This document shows, piece after piece, positions 52,880 through 60,862 of a stretch of 64,000 nt of DNA. The DNA comes from Oscillospiraceae bacterium Marseille-Q3528 (GTDB taxonomy: Bacteria > Bacillota > Clostridia > Lachnospirales > Lachnospiraceae): positions 59,351 to 123,350 of the forward strand of contig JAGTTR010000010.1 in assembly GCA_018223385.1 (NCBI GenBank), given 5' to 3'. The position numbers and the translations under genes were made by a program. Numbering within the stretch: the stretch's first letter is position 1; every line of letters begins with the position of its first letter. A model generated the notes under the pieces. It was not told where the DNA came from, searched no databases, and saw nothing but the letters and a program-made list of their open reading frames with translations.

Positions 52880-53107
52880 ATGAGCGATTTAACAGCTACC
52901 AACTGCGGATGCGGGTGCGACGGCACCTCAAACAACTCCATCATCTGGATCATCCTTCTGTTATGCTGCTGTGGCGGATGCGGCAACAACGGCAATGCAT
53001 TTGGCGGAGACAGCTGCCTGCTGCTGATCCTGCTTCTGTGCTGCTGCGGTGGCTGCGGCAATAACGGCGGCTTCTTAAATGGCGGCGGCTGTGGCTGCGG
53101 ATGCTAA
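52880..53107 (+). CDS. Chorion class high-cysteine (HCB 13-type) small protein
   Basis: 75 residues, very rich in Gly and Cys: NCGCGCDG near the start, two repeats of the form WIILLLCCCGGCGNNG / LLILLLCCCGGCGNNG each with a short hydrophobic run, and a CGCGC end. Proteins of this kind are widespread in Lachnospiraceae under the name 'chorion class high-cysteine HCB protein 13'; their role is unknown, although Cys-rich proteins of this sort are candidates for spore-coat or surface material. The ribosome site is GGAGG, ten bases before the ATG. A possible SigK-like -10 (CATATCCTA) lies just upstream. Confidence 0.8.
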   Translation: MSDLTATNCGCGCDGTSNNSIIWIILLLCCCGGCGNNGNAFGGDSCLLLILLLCCCGGCGNNGGFLNGGGCGCGC

Positions 53108-53135
53108 GCAATTCCCTGAAAAATCATTATTTTTC

Positions 53136-53169
53136 CTGCCAGTAGTTTCCCGCTGCTGGCAGTTTTTTT
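53136..53169 (+). terminator. Terminator of the high-cysteine gene
   Basis: CTGCCAG-TAG/CT-G-CTGGCAG stem followed by seven T, 30 nt after the stop. Confidence 0.85.
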
Positions 53170-53185
53170 CTGTAAAAACACGGTG

Positions 53186-53398
53186 TCAGAGAATAAACAG
53201 CACGATCACCCCTGCGATAATGAGCAGCGGAAATGCCACATACAGCAGTCCGCCTACCACCATGCCGATGAGAATAACCGGAAACAGAACCACGGTGCAC
53301 AGAAGCTTCATGATGCCCCAGGAGGCTCTGACGCCGAACACGAACAGCTTCCAGATAAAGCCGATCATACAGATTGCAAACAATAACAGGAAAAACAT
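53186..53398 (-). CDS. Small membrane protein, 70 aa
   Basis: A very hydrophobic 70-residue protein with three predicted membrane segments (about 3-20, 30-45, 48-69) and almost no soluble part. It starts 22 nt after the MATE gene stop in the same direction, with AGGAGTAAACT as ribosome site, so it is probably co-transcribed with it. No motif or name was recognised. Confidence 0.6.
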   Translation of the reverse strand: MFFLLLFAICMIGFIWKLFVFGVRASWGIMKLLCTVVLFPVILIGMVVGGLLYVAFPLLIIAGVIVLFIL

Positions 53399-53420
53399 AG
53401 TTTACTCCTTCTTTCTTCTA

Positions 53421-54779
53421 TCAGGAAAGCATCCCCTGTACGCTCCTGCTGCAGCTTCGGTAAACCTTCCGGAAATACAGCGCCTCTGCGATGCCGGTGA
53501 TCGTCCAGGAGAAAATGTACAGCAGATACAGGGAGGTAATGGTTCCAAACCAGGCAAACACCGTGAAAATCCAGGCCACACGGAAAACGCAGGAGCCCAT
53601 GATCACGATTACTGTGGGCACCAGACCGCGCCCCAGACCCCGGGAAGCGGAAATGCTGTTGTCCATCAGTGCGGAAAAACCGTAGGACAGGCCCATGACC
53701 GTCAGCCGGTAGAGCCCCGCCTCCTTCACGGCCTCCTCCACGGTAAACAGCGACAGGAACGATCTGCCGAACAACACCAGCGTCAGCCCCATGCCAAGGC
53801 CAAAGGCAAAGGCATAAAAAGTGCTGATGAAATACGTCTTTTTCACCCGCTCCATGTTGCCCGCACCGTAGTTCTGGCCGATATAGCTGCCGCAGGCCAC
53901 ATAAAAGGCCTGCATCACATCATACACCAGCGCGTCCGCATTCTGGGCCGCCGCGTTGCCGGACACCACTGTGGCGCTGAAGGTGTTCACGCCAAACTGG
54001 ACGAACAGATTGGCGATCTGGAAAATCGCATTCTGGATGCCCGCCGGAAGTCCCAGTGTCAACAGCAGCTTTGCTTTTTTCCTGTCTATTTTCAGTTGCT
54101 GTATATGCAGGGCATGCGCTGCATCCGTCCGGGCCAGCGCCAGTACGATACATACCGCTGACACATACTGGGATGCCACACTGGCAATGGCAACCCCGGC
54201 CACATCCATGCCCACCACCAGCACAAAAAACAGGTTCAGAATGATATTGAGCACACCGGAGCAGGACAGGAACATCAGCGGTTTTCTCGTATCCCCTGCG
54301 GCACTGAACACAGCGTTGCCAAAATTATATACAGCCAGCGCAGGCATACCGAGAAAATAGATGCGCAGATACAGAAGCGCCCCATCCATCAGCTCTTCCT
54401 TCGTCCGCAGCAGCCGCAGGATCGCGCCGCTTCCCAGCTCTCCCACAGCCAGAACCGCAATTCCCACGATCAGGCACAGAAGCAGCGCCGTATGTACGGT
54501 ACGGCTGATATCCTCCTCCTGTCCTTTTCCCATGGCCTGGGCAGTGATGACATTGACTCCGCTGCCCACACCGATGAGGAAACTGGTAAACAGTGTCACA
54601 AGTGTAGCGGTGGAACCCACCGATCCCAGCGGGCCGGCGCCTGCAAAACGCCCCACCACTGCCAGGTCTGACATATTAAATAAAATCTGAATGACGTTGG
54701 ATGCCATCAGCGGCACACTGAAAAAAAAGATGCCCTTCCAGAGGGATCCCTCCGTCAGACTTCTCTCCTGTTTTTTCAT
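53421..54779 (-). CDS. MATE family multidrug/cation exporter
   Basis: 452 residues with twelve helices. Typical MATE parts are SLWKGIFFFSVPLMASNVIQILFNMSDLAVVGRFAG and the internal repeat in the second half (GLPAGIQNAIFQIANLFVQFGVNTF). The start is ATG 54779 (MKKQERSLTEG), with AGAGG five bases ahead. The longer frame contains ATG 54842, but that codon lies inside the -10 box of the promoter and cannot be the start of an mRNA made from it. Confidence 0.9.
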   Translation of the reverse strand: MKKQERSLTEGSLWKGIFFFSVPLMASNVIQILFNMSDLAVVGRFAGAGPLGSVGSTATLVTLFTSFLIGVGSGVNVITAQAMGKGQEEDISRTVHTALLLCLIVGIAVLAVGELGSGAILRLLRTKEELMDGALLYLRIYFLGMPALAVYNFGNAVFSAAGDTRKPLMFLSCSGVLNIILNLFFVLVVGMDVAGVAIASVASQYVSAVCIVLALARTDAAHALHIQQLKIDRKKAKLLLTLGLPAGIQNAIFQIANLFVQFGVNTFSATVVSGNAAAQNADALVYDVMQAFYVACGSYIGQNYGAGNMERVKKTYFISTFYAFAFGLGMGLTLVLFGRSFLSLFTVEEAVKEAGLYRLTVMGLSYGFSALMDNSISASRGLGRGLVPTVIVIMGSCVFRVAWIFTVFAWFGTITSLYLLYIFSWTITGIAEALYFRKVYRSCSRSVQGMLS

Positions 54780-54840
54780 AGAATCCTCTTTTGCGCCAGC
54801 ACCGGCTGACACTTTCTGCTGTTTTTTATAGAACTTTTTC

Positions 54841-54868
54841 ATTATAGCATGACCCTTTGTAAAGTCAA
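54841..54868 (-). promoter_or_regulatory. Promoter of the MATE gene
   Basis: On the minus strand TTGACT (54863-54868), a 16-base spacer and perfect TATAAT (54841-54846). The expected start of transcription is near 54834, about 55 nt before ATG 54779. Confidence 0.75.
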
Positions 54869-54935
54869 TTCCTTCCATAGGAAAATCGCTCCCGGTTTCC
54901 ATGAAAAAAAGATTCGCATTTCTGTGTGCAAAACA

Positions 54936-54964
54936 TTGACAGCCACCCCCGCACGTGCTACGAT
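54936..54964 (+). promoter_or_regulatory. Promoter of folT
   Basis: Perfect TTGACA (54936-54941), a 17-base spacer and TACGAT (54959-54964), just before the riboswitch. It diverges from the MATE promoter. Confidence 0.75.
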
Positions 54965-54978
54965 ACACGCAAGAAAAA

Positions 54979-55092
54979 GCAGAGTAGATATCAGTGCGTT
55001 AAGTGCTGCCGGAACGGGGAGTTGACCGGCGGACGAAAGGAACTGGATGGAACATCCAATCCTGCGGTACTGAATTCGCATCCCGCTGCTGC
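54979..55092 (+). promoter_or_regulatory. Tetrahydrofolate (THF, folT-type) riboswitch
   Basis: The conserved blocks of the THF riboswitch are present in order: GAGTAGATATCAGTGCGTTAAGTGC near the 5' side (given in two pieces: GAGTAGAT, GCGTTAAGTG), then the CCGG/CCGG stem with a long internal part, and at the 3' side GGTACTGAATTCGCATCC, which pairs back with the 5' side. A 5' GCAG/3' CTGC closing stem is visible. It senses reduced folates and sits in front of the folate transporter gene. CATCTCCT at 55103-55110 can pair with the ribosome site AGGAGGTG at 55142-55149, suggesting control of translation. Confidence 0.88.
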
Positions 55093-55158
55093 ACTGTTTG
55101 GGCATCTCCTGAATTGCTGTAGCAACAGATGAAAACAAAATAGGAGGTGTCTTTTTCT

Positions 55159-55722
55159 ATGGAAAAAACTGTCAGTCTTTTTACCCGTTCCATGCATGAC
55201 TTCCGCAAAACCCGCTGTCTTGCAGTGACGGCCCTGCTCATTGCCATGAACGTCTCCCTGGATCTTCTGGGACTCTCCATCAAGATCCCGCCGAATCTGC
55301 GGATCGGCTTTGGTTTTCTGTGCAATGCTTCCATCGGTATGCTCTTCGGCCCTGCCGTAGGCATGTTCAGCGGCATCTGCACCGATGTGCTCGGCTATTT
55401 TGCCGGAAATATGTCCATGGGCGCCTATTTCCCGGGATACACCCTGACCGCCATGGTGGCCGGGCTCATCTGGGGCTTCTGGCTGTACCCGAACAAACCG
55501 ACCCTGCCCCGGATCATCGGCGCCAAGGTATGCATCAACCTGTTCTGCAACATCGGTCTGAATACGCTGTGGCTGACTATCACCGGCGGCAAGGCCATGT
55601 CTGTGCTCCTGGCAGCCAGAATTCCCAAGAACATTCTGATGCTTCCCATCGAGATCCCGCTGGCGTACATTGTTTTACGGCAGGTGTCCCGGATTTATCA
55701 GTATTCTTTTAAAGAAAACTAA
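55159..55722 (+). CDS. folT: Folate ECF transporter S component
   Basis: 187 residues with six predicted membrane helices; the substrate-binding subunit of an energy-coupling factor folate importer. It shows ALLIAMNVSLDLLGLSIKIPPNLRIGFGFLCNASIGMLFGP and GICTDVLGYFAG, and ends in a cytoplasmic tail. The THF riboswitch in front confirms the substrate assignment. The EcfAAT module is not in the window, as usual for group II S components. ATG 55159 is eleven bases from AGGAGG, rather long; no better start is seen. Confidence 0.93.
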   Translation: MEKTVSLFTRSMHDFRKTRCLAVTALLIAMNVSLDLLGLSIKIPPNLRIGFGFLCNASIGMLFGPAVGMFSGICTDVLGYFAGNMSMGAYFPGYTLTAMVAGLIWGFWLYPNKPTLPRIIGAKVCINLFCNIGLNTLWLTITGGKAMSVLLAARIPKNILMLPIEIPLAYIVLRQVSRIYQYSFKEN

Positions 55723-55729
55723 ACAGTCT

Positions 55730-55939
55730 TTATTTTCCTCCGGTTTTCGCGCTCCCCGCCTGGCCGGGGGATTTTTTCTGCATGTCTGCTGCGGCGTCCT
55801 TTCTTTGTGAACGGTATCGGTCTTCTCCTGTGGCCTCCCATGGCTGCCTGTTCATCCGTTCCCTGCGCCTTTGTTTCTTCTGCATACAATTCTCATCTAT
55901 TTCATATACGGCATTGCCGTCAATGATCAGCTTTCCCAC
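55730..55939 (-). CDS. Conserved hypothetical protein, 69 aa
   Basis: A small basic protein starting GKLIIDGNAVYEIDENC, a conserved opening seen in Lachnospiraceae hypothetical proteins, followed by a Lys/Arg-rich and probably disordered tail. The start is a GTG at 55939, eight bases after AGGAGG. It converges with folT, whose terminator hairpin lies inside its 3' end. Function unknown. Confidence 0.6.
   Translation of the reverse strand: MGKLIIDGNAVYEIDENCMQKKQRRRERMNRQPWEATGEDRYRSQRKDAAADMQKKSPGQAGSAKTGGK
55753..55777 (+). terminator. Terminator of folT
   Basis: TCCCCG/CGGGGGA with a 6-base loop and six T on the plus strand, 30 nt after the folT stop and inside the coding end of the convergent 69-residue gene. 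Confidence 0.8.
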
Positions 55940-56023
55940 GCTTTTCACCTCCTGTTTTACTATATGAGGAAATTTTGGATCGGCCCGCACATATACTATA
56001 GGAAAAAAGAAAAAGGTGACCTT

Positions 56024-56548
56024 ATGTCTGAACATACCTTTCCCGCCATGACCCCGGTGGATGCGCTGGTCAGCGACGACAGCCTGCAGGCCATCAAAGC
56101 CTGCATCCCGTTCTTTGACTTAAGCGAGCAGCCTGCCCTCCTGGCCTTTGCCAAATTCATGGAGTTCCGGAAATCCCTCCAGCTGGCCCGGGAACAGAAG
56201 GATGCGCTGGCGGCCTGCAGCATAGAACCGTCCATGCGCACGCCCGCCCATATGCTGAACGCCATCAAGGAATACTGCACCCAGGAACAGCGCCGTTCCA
56301 TCGAAAGCCTCATGAACGCCATGCAGATGCTGCAGCTCATTCAAATGTTCCAGATGCCGTCCCCGGATGCGTCCCGGACTTCTGCCCAGGATCCCATGGA
56401 GCTGCTCTCCGGCATGCTCTCTGATGACCAGAAAAATCTGTTCCGTCAGTTTTCGGAAACGGTGCAGCAGCAAAACACTGCCGCCCAGCCGGAAATCCCA
56501 GCAGGAGGTGATCGCCGTGGCCCAGCCCCAAATGCCGTGGCTCGATGA
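56024..56548 (+). CDS. Conserved hypothetical protein, 174 aa
   Basis: 174 residues, predicted mostly helical and soluble. It has a Met/Gln-rich stretch (ESLMNAMQMLQLIQMFQM, about 103-120) and an ELLSGMLSDDQKNLFRQFSETVQQQ region at the end. No domain recognised. ATG 56024 follows AAGGTGACC. It overlaps the next gene by 32 nt and the two seem to form one unit, diverging from the 69-residue gene. Confidence 0.6.
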   Translation: MSEHTFPAMTPVDALVSDDSLQAIKACIPFFDLSEQPALLAFAKFMEFRKSLQLAREQKDALAACSIEPSMRTPAHMLNAIKEYCTQEQRRSIESLMNAMQMLQLIQMFQMPSPDASRTSAQDPMELLSGMLSDDQKNLFRQFSETVQQQNTAAQPEIPAGGDRRGPAPNAVAR

Positions 56549-56801
56549 TCCCGCCCTGGCTGATATCGAACCGGAGAAGCTGCAGATGCTCATCCAGCTC
56601 TATCAGCAGGCGGAAGGAAAATCCATGCAGGAGGCACTGCCTTTTCTGCTTGGCGCTGCCGCCCGGATGAAGCAAAACGGCACTGCTTTTTCCCATGCCG
56701 AATTTCAGGTAATCTTTGAGGCGTTAAAAGCCGGAAAATCCCCGGAGGAGATCCGACGGATGAACCGGCTGATCCGGTTATTCTCCGGAATGCAAAGATA
56801 A
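56517..56801 (+). CDS. Conserved hypothetical protein, 94 aa
   Basis: 94 residues beginning at GTG 56517, eight bases after AGGAGG, inside the end of the previous gene but in another frame. Helical, with PWLDDPALADIEPEKLQMLIQLYQQAEGKSMQEALPFLLGAA and a C-terminal AEFQVIFEALKAGKSPEEIRRMNRLIRLF that looks like a small helical bundle. Translation is coupled to the upstream gene. It is the last gene that looks like chromosomal backbone before the integrated element. Function unknown. Confidence 0.6.
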   Translation: MAQPQMPWLDDPALADIEPEKLQMLIQLYQQAEGKSMQEALPFLLGAAARMKQNGTAFSHAEFQVIFEALKAGKSPEEIRRMNRLIRLFSGMQR

Positions 56802-56877
56802 ATAAGCAGGAAGCAACAAAACAAAAGGAGCAGCCTTTCCGGTGTATCCAGTTAAGAAAACATTCTAAGGCGAGAGA

Positions 56878-56907
56878 GAAACGGTATAGCTTCGGCTATG
56901 CCGTTTC
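56878..56907. terminator. Hairpin at the left edge of the element
   Basis: GAAACGG-ATAGC with a TTCG loop and GCTAT-CCGTTTC, T-rich on the right and A-rich on the left. It lies between backbone gene 56517-56801 and the truncated ATPase, and can stop both. Confidence 0.75.
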
Positions 56908-56915
56908 TTTCATTG

Positions 56916-57098
56916 TTAGGGCAAAGCGGCAAGAGAAAGCATCAGCTTACCCTTGCCGTCTCCGGGGTCGCCTTGCAGCAGTGTGACCTTGCCGAAAGGA
57001 ATATACGGATACCACAGCCAGCGCACCTCCTTGGGTATAATCTCGCTTGCCTTGATGATTTCCAGCTTTGCGGGAATGTTGTTTGGATAGTCTGTCAT
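56916..57098 (-). pseudogene. Truncated AAA/RepA-like ATPase of an integrative element
   Basis: Only about 60 codons remain: MTDYPNNIPAKLEIIKASEIIPKE, then YIPFGKVTLLQGDPGDGKGKLMLSLAALP and a stop. This is the N-terminus of the RepA/KaiC-like ATPases found on conjugative elements of Firmicutes, where full proteins run for several hundred residues. The frame stops just after Walker A, and the Walker A Thr/Ser is Gly (GDGKGK), so it cannot be active. ATG 57098 overlaps the next upstream gene by 4 nt as in intact elements. It marks a deletion or recombination scar next to the backbone. Confidence 0.65.
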
Positions 57099-57268
57099 TG
57101 TCTTGTTCTCCTTTTCGATAGATAGTGCGGGCATTGGATAACGGTGGCACGGAAGCTCTGCTTGCAGCTCCTTTCGCATTTCCTGCAAAGCTCGTTGTAT
57201 TTCTTCCTGCCACGCTCATCAAGAAAGAACGCCCATTCTCTCTTGAGGTATTTCGGCATACGGGGCAT
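57095..57268 (-). CDS. Small element-encoded protein with Cys pattern, 57 aa
   Basis: 57 residues beginning MPRMPKYLKREWAFFLDERGRKKY, followed by NELCRKCERSCKQSFRATVIQCPHYLSKR. The CxxC-xxx-C and CP pattern suggests a small zinc-binding fold. Proteins starting PKYLKREWAFFL occur beside RepA-like ATPase genes in integrative elements of gut Firmicutes. ATG 57268 follows AAGGAGGTG at good spacing, and the stop overlaps the truncated ATPase start by 4 nt. Function unknown. Confidence 0.6.
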   Translation of the reverse strand: MPRMPKYLKREWAFFLDERGRKKYNELCRKCERSCKQSFRATVIQCPHYLSKRRTRQ

Positions 57269-57478
57269 AGCGGGCACCTCCTTTTCGCTGCCTAATTGCC
57301 GATTTGCTCCCGAAACGCAGAAACGCCCAAAACCTGACCCGCTGTATGGTTTCGGGGCGATTTTGGGCGTTTTCTTTCGATATGAGCGGCTTCATATTGG
57401 CGGCGGTATCCTACCGTCCGTCATTCACAAGTCGCTGTTTGTCTTGCTCGGAAGATGGAGCAAGGGAACGCTATTCAA

Positions 57479-59422
57479 TTATCTGTTGTACTTTTTCTTC
57501 CTGCTTACAACCGTTGTGCCAATAGCTGCACCGCCGCTGATGAACAACAGGGCAATCCACAGTGCAAGGTTGCTTGTATCGCCGGTCTGCGGACTCTTAT
57601 CGGATGTTCCCGGTTTGGTACTGGCAGGTTTTTTCTCAAGAGCAGCAATCGCATCTTCGATAGTCTTTGCCATCTTGTCTACTTCGGATTGCTCCGTAAT
57701 ATTTTTACCACGGACAACAGCCTTGACAGCAGCTTCCACACCGGAGAAATCCTTGTAGTCATTCTTGTTTAGTGCATTTGCTTTGGCAATGGCTGCATCA
57801 ACCTTGGTGTAGTCGGCGTCCTTGTATTGCAGGGCAGCAATCGCATCTTCGATAGCTTTCGCCATTGCATCAACTTCGCTCTGTTCAGTGATGTTCTTGT
57901 CACGGACAACAGCATTAACGGCAGCTTCCACGGCGGTGAAGTCCTTGTAGTTGTCCTTGTTCAGTGCATTTGCCTTGTCAATGGCTGCGTCTACTTTGGT
58001 GTAGTCAGCACCCTTGTATTGCAGGGCGGAAACTGCATCCTCGATAGCCTTTGCCATTGCATCAACCTCTGTTTGCTGGGCTTTACTTTTTGCTCGGTCA
58101 ACAGAGTTAATGGAATCTTCTACCGCAGAATAATTTGTATAAAGGCTGCTATCAAGAGCCGTTGCCCTTGCGATGGCTGCATCGACAGCTGTGTAATCAG
58201 CGGGGATGTTATTGTCATCCCATACAAAAGTTGGATGACCGATTCCGGCAACCCATTCAACGCCCGCACCGGCATTGGTTTGCAAGCCAGCAAGGACATC
58301 TGCGGAGGTGAAGTTGGAGACAGCAGTGCCGCACGATGACTGGTCAAAGGTCGGATCGGCACTCGCAGTACCTGCATCCCAATCAACCACCAGCTTAGCA
58401 ACGGCTAAGTAATTGCCTTTATTATCAGGATATGTTTCTTCATCAAGCGTTACACCATCAGGAGGGGTATCCGGCCAAATGCAGTCGGTAACATGGGTAT
58501 TTACAACAGCTGTAATCCAAGTGATATTGCCAGGCTCAGCGCCAGTGATGTTTTTTGTTGCAACTATGCAATTTTTGATTATTACGCCAGGCTTGTTCCC
58601 AGAGAAGTTTTCAAAGTTTGCACCGAGAATACCACCTACAGCTGAATAGATATTATTGCAGGAAACAGAACCACCAAACCAGCAATCAGTAATCGACGAG
58701 CTGTCCGCAGAGTTTTCCCACTGACCAATCAGCCCGCCAACGGTATCAACATCATCTTCATTGGACTCTGTACTGATAACCGTGGCGTCTGAGCCACAGC
58801 CTTTTACCTGTGTACTCCAAGTGCATTGACCAATCAGCCCACCAACGAACTTGCTGCCAACATTGTTTTCTATTTTTCCGCTTGTGTAGCAGTTTTCAAC
58901 GGTGCCGCCATTGACCCAATCTGCCAAAATGCCGGCAAGTAACGAACCATCATTTGAGGCAATATCAGCGTCTATAACAAGTAAATTCTTTAATGTACCA
59001 CCGTCAGAAACAACTCCGAAAAGTCCATTTCGAACAAGTTCGTCCCCAGTATAGTGATGGTACAGATTCATGATTTTATGATGTTGCCCATCAAAGGTAC
59101 CAGCAAAATGTCTGACAAAGTTGTCACCATTTCCAATGGGGGTCCACTGGGTGCCGGATAAGTCGAGGTCATTATCTAAGTAAATCGTTTTTCCTCCAAA
59201 TAATACAGGTGTAGCTTTGTCATTGACCAGCTGTGCCAAGCCAGCCAGCTGTTCAGCCGTTGAAATATGGTATTCCGAAGCATCGGGCGCACTCGTATAC
59301 CAACTTGTGTCTGCTGTGCCGTCCCAATTATCCACTGAAGTTCCTTCAGCAAACGCTGTCATCGGAACAAGTGCCATCACAAGGCACAACGCAAGCAGAA
59401 GGCTTAGAAGTTTCTTCTTCAT
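57479..59422 (-). CDS. Sortase-anchored surface protein with GLUG and FIVAR repeats
   Basis: 647 residues. A signal peptide (1-25, MKKKLLSLLLALCLVMALVP) is followed by a GLUG-type beta-helix region (about 45-330) with repeated FVGGLIGQ / VGGILGA turns, then three FIVAR modules of 64 residues each (about 415-606), a Lys/Pro/Thr spacer, the sorting signal SPQTGD, a membrane helix and an RKKK tail. It should be covalently attached to the cell wall by sortase. SPQTG departs from LPxTG. Adhesion is a reasonable guess. Its place inside the element, between the truncated ATPase and the integrases, shows it is cargo. Confidence 0.85.
   Translation of the reverse strand: MKKKLLSLLLALCLVMALVPMTAFAEGTSVDNWDGTADTSWYTSAPDASEYHISTAEQLAGLAQLVNDKATPVLFGGKTIYLDNDLDLSGTQWTPIGNGDNFVRHFAGTFDGQHHKIMNLYHHYTGDELVRNGLFGVVSDGGTLKNLLVIDADIASNDGSLLAGILADWVNGGTVENCYTSGKIENNVGSKFVGGLIGQCTWSTQVKGCGSDATVISTESNEDDVDTVGGLIGQWENSADSSSITDCWFGGSVSCNNIYSAVGGILGANFENFSGNKPGVIIKNCIVATKNITGAEPGNITWITAVVNTHVTDCIWPDTPPDGVTLDEETYPDNKGNYLAVAKLVVDWDAGTASADPTFDQSSCGTAVSNFTSADVLAGLQTNAGAGVEWVAGIGHPTFVWDDNNIPADYTAVDAAIARATALDSSLYTNYSAVEDSINSVDRAKSKAQQTEVDAMAKAIEDAVSALQYKGADYTKVDAAIDKANALNKDNYKDFTAVEAAVNAVVRDKNITEQSEVDAMAKAIEDAIAALQYKDADYTKVDAAIAKANALNKNDYKDFSGVEAAVKAVVRGKNITEQSEVDKMAKTIEDAIAALEKKPASTKPGTSDKSPQTGDTSNLALWIALLFISGGAAIGTTVVSRKKKYNR
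57626..58201 (-). repeat. Three tandem 192-bp repeats (FIVAR modules)
   Basis: Units at 57626-57817, 57818-58009 and 58010-58201, in exact 64-codon register inside the surface protein gene. Units 57626-57817 and 57818-58009 are close to each other; the third has diverged more. Such arrays expand and contract by slippage. Confidence 0.85.
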
Positions 59423-59521
59423 TTTTATTCCTCCAAAATAATTCTATCCGTACTAAACATCTCTATGGTGCGTTTTTCCTTGATATTACGGGCTTTTTCG
59501 CATTTTCTGTTGTCGGTTGTC

Positions 59522-60763
59522 CTATTCCTTAACCATAGAAATCGGTGATTTTTCATCGAAATTCTCCTGGTTCAAAGCATCATTCACTACCTCGAAAAGT
59601 TCCTCTGGTTTATTATACTTGACCCTCGCGTAAATGTCCATAGTTGTCTTACTATTCTCATGCCCTGCCAGATACTGAACTGTCTTAGGGTCAACGCCCG
59701 CATAGAGCAGATTCGTGATGTAGGTATGCCGCAACAAGTGCGGTGTTACATCGAAATTCAGGGTATAGCGAATCTTGGGATTGTTCCTCTGCCTTGTTCC
59801 TAATGTCGGCTTGACGGTATATTTAATGCTCTGTCCATTCACATATTTATAGTAGGTTCTCTCTTTTGCAGAACGAACAACTACATACTGCCAAACTCTC
59901 GTAAACTGAGAGTAGGAAAGCGGCTGTCCTTCACTGTCGGCAATCACATACTCCGATATGGAATTTGCTTTTGCTTCCCGCAGACAGTCCACCAGACACT
60001 TCGGAATGGGAATATCCCTTTTAGCTGCCTTTGTCTTTAAGACGGTGGAAATCACTGGCCTGTTATGCTCTGCGCGCCATGCACGTCTCACAGAAATATA
60101 TGAGGTGGATTTATCCAGGAACACACAATCCCATTGCAATGCAAGATTTTCTTCCCGACGCAAGCCGGAATACAAACCAATCATAATAAAAAGATATGGT
60201 GGAAGTTCTTTCACCGTATCCAACAGAACTGCAACCTGTTGATCTGTTAAGGCATCTTTCTTTTTCGATGCTTTTCCACCCTTTGCTGAAATTCCTACAC
60301 ACGGATTATCGGTTATCAGCTGACTGCGCTCTGCCGAATAAAACACACACTTAATCAGCATATTTACCGTATCATACAGTCCTTTCGATTTTTGAGACAG
60401 CGGAACAAGCGCCAGACGAATATCATCCGCAGTCACTTCCTCCATATACATATCTCCCAGAGAGTTGATGACATAATTCTTCATATTCTGTCTGTATCCT
60501 TTTATAGTGGCCGTAGACACCTTTGCTGACTGCATCAGCAGCCATTTCTCACAATACTCGGCAACCGTCGGATGCTTCCGGCGAAAGATGATTCCCTCCA
60601 CCTGTCTCCGGCCTTCCAACTGCTTTTCATATAATTCTTCACAGGTGGTCGCATATAAGCTGACCTGCTTTCCATCGGCATCTGTAATTCTGGTTCTGTA
60701 ATACAGTGTTCCTTTTCTTGTAACCGTTCCGTACTCTGGAACGCTTTGTTTTTTCTTAGCCAT
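59522..60763 (-). CDS. Tyrosine site-specific integrase (first of two)
   Basis: 413 residues of the Tn916/lambda-type integrase family. An N-terminal arm-binding domain (MAKKKQSVPEYGTVTRKGTLYYRTRI), a core-binding SAM-like domain (about 75-155) and a catalytic domain (about 180-395). Catalytic residues seen are Arg in SGLRREE, His-x-x-Arg in HLLRHTYITN, His in GHENSKTTMD and Tyr in the IYARVKY segment. About half the positions match the second integrase just upstream, with the same domain order. The product should move the element in and out of the chromosome. Confidence 0.93.
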   Translation of the reverse strand: MAKKKQSVPEYGTVTRKGTLYYRTRITDADGKQVSLYATTCEELYEKQLEGRRQVEGIIFRRKHPTVAEYCEKWLLMQSAKVSTATIKGYRQNMKNYVINSLGDMYMEEVTADDIRLALVPLSQKSKGLYDTVNMLIKCVFYSAERSQLITDNPCVGISAKGGKASKKKDALTDQQVAVLLDTVKELPPYLFIMIGLYSGLRREENLALQWDCVFLDKSTSYISVRRAWRAEHNRPVISTVLKTKAAKRDIPIPKCLVDCLREAKANSISEYVIADSEGQPLSYSQFTRVWQYVVVRSAKERTYYKYVNGQSIKYTVKPTLGTRQRNNPKIRYTLNFDVTPHLLRHTYITNLLYAGVDPKTVQYLAGHENSKTTMDIYARVKYNKPEELFEVVNDALNQENFDEKSPISMVKE

Positions 60764-60862
60764 ACAAATCTTCCTTTCCTGATAATGAGTGTTCTTAAAT
60801 TCACACCTTCTTTTTATCAGAAAGCACTAACTTAATCAAAGATACGGATTATGAAAAACAAA

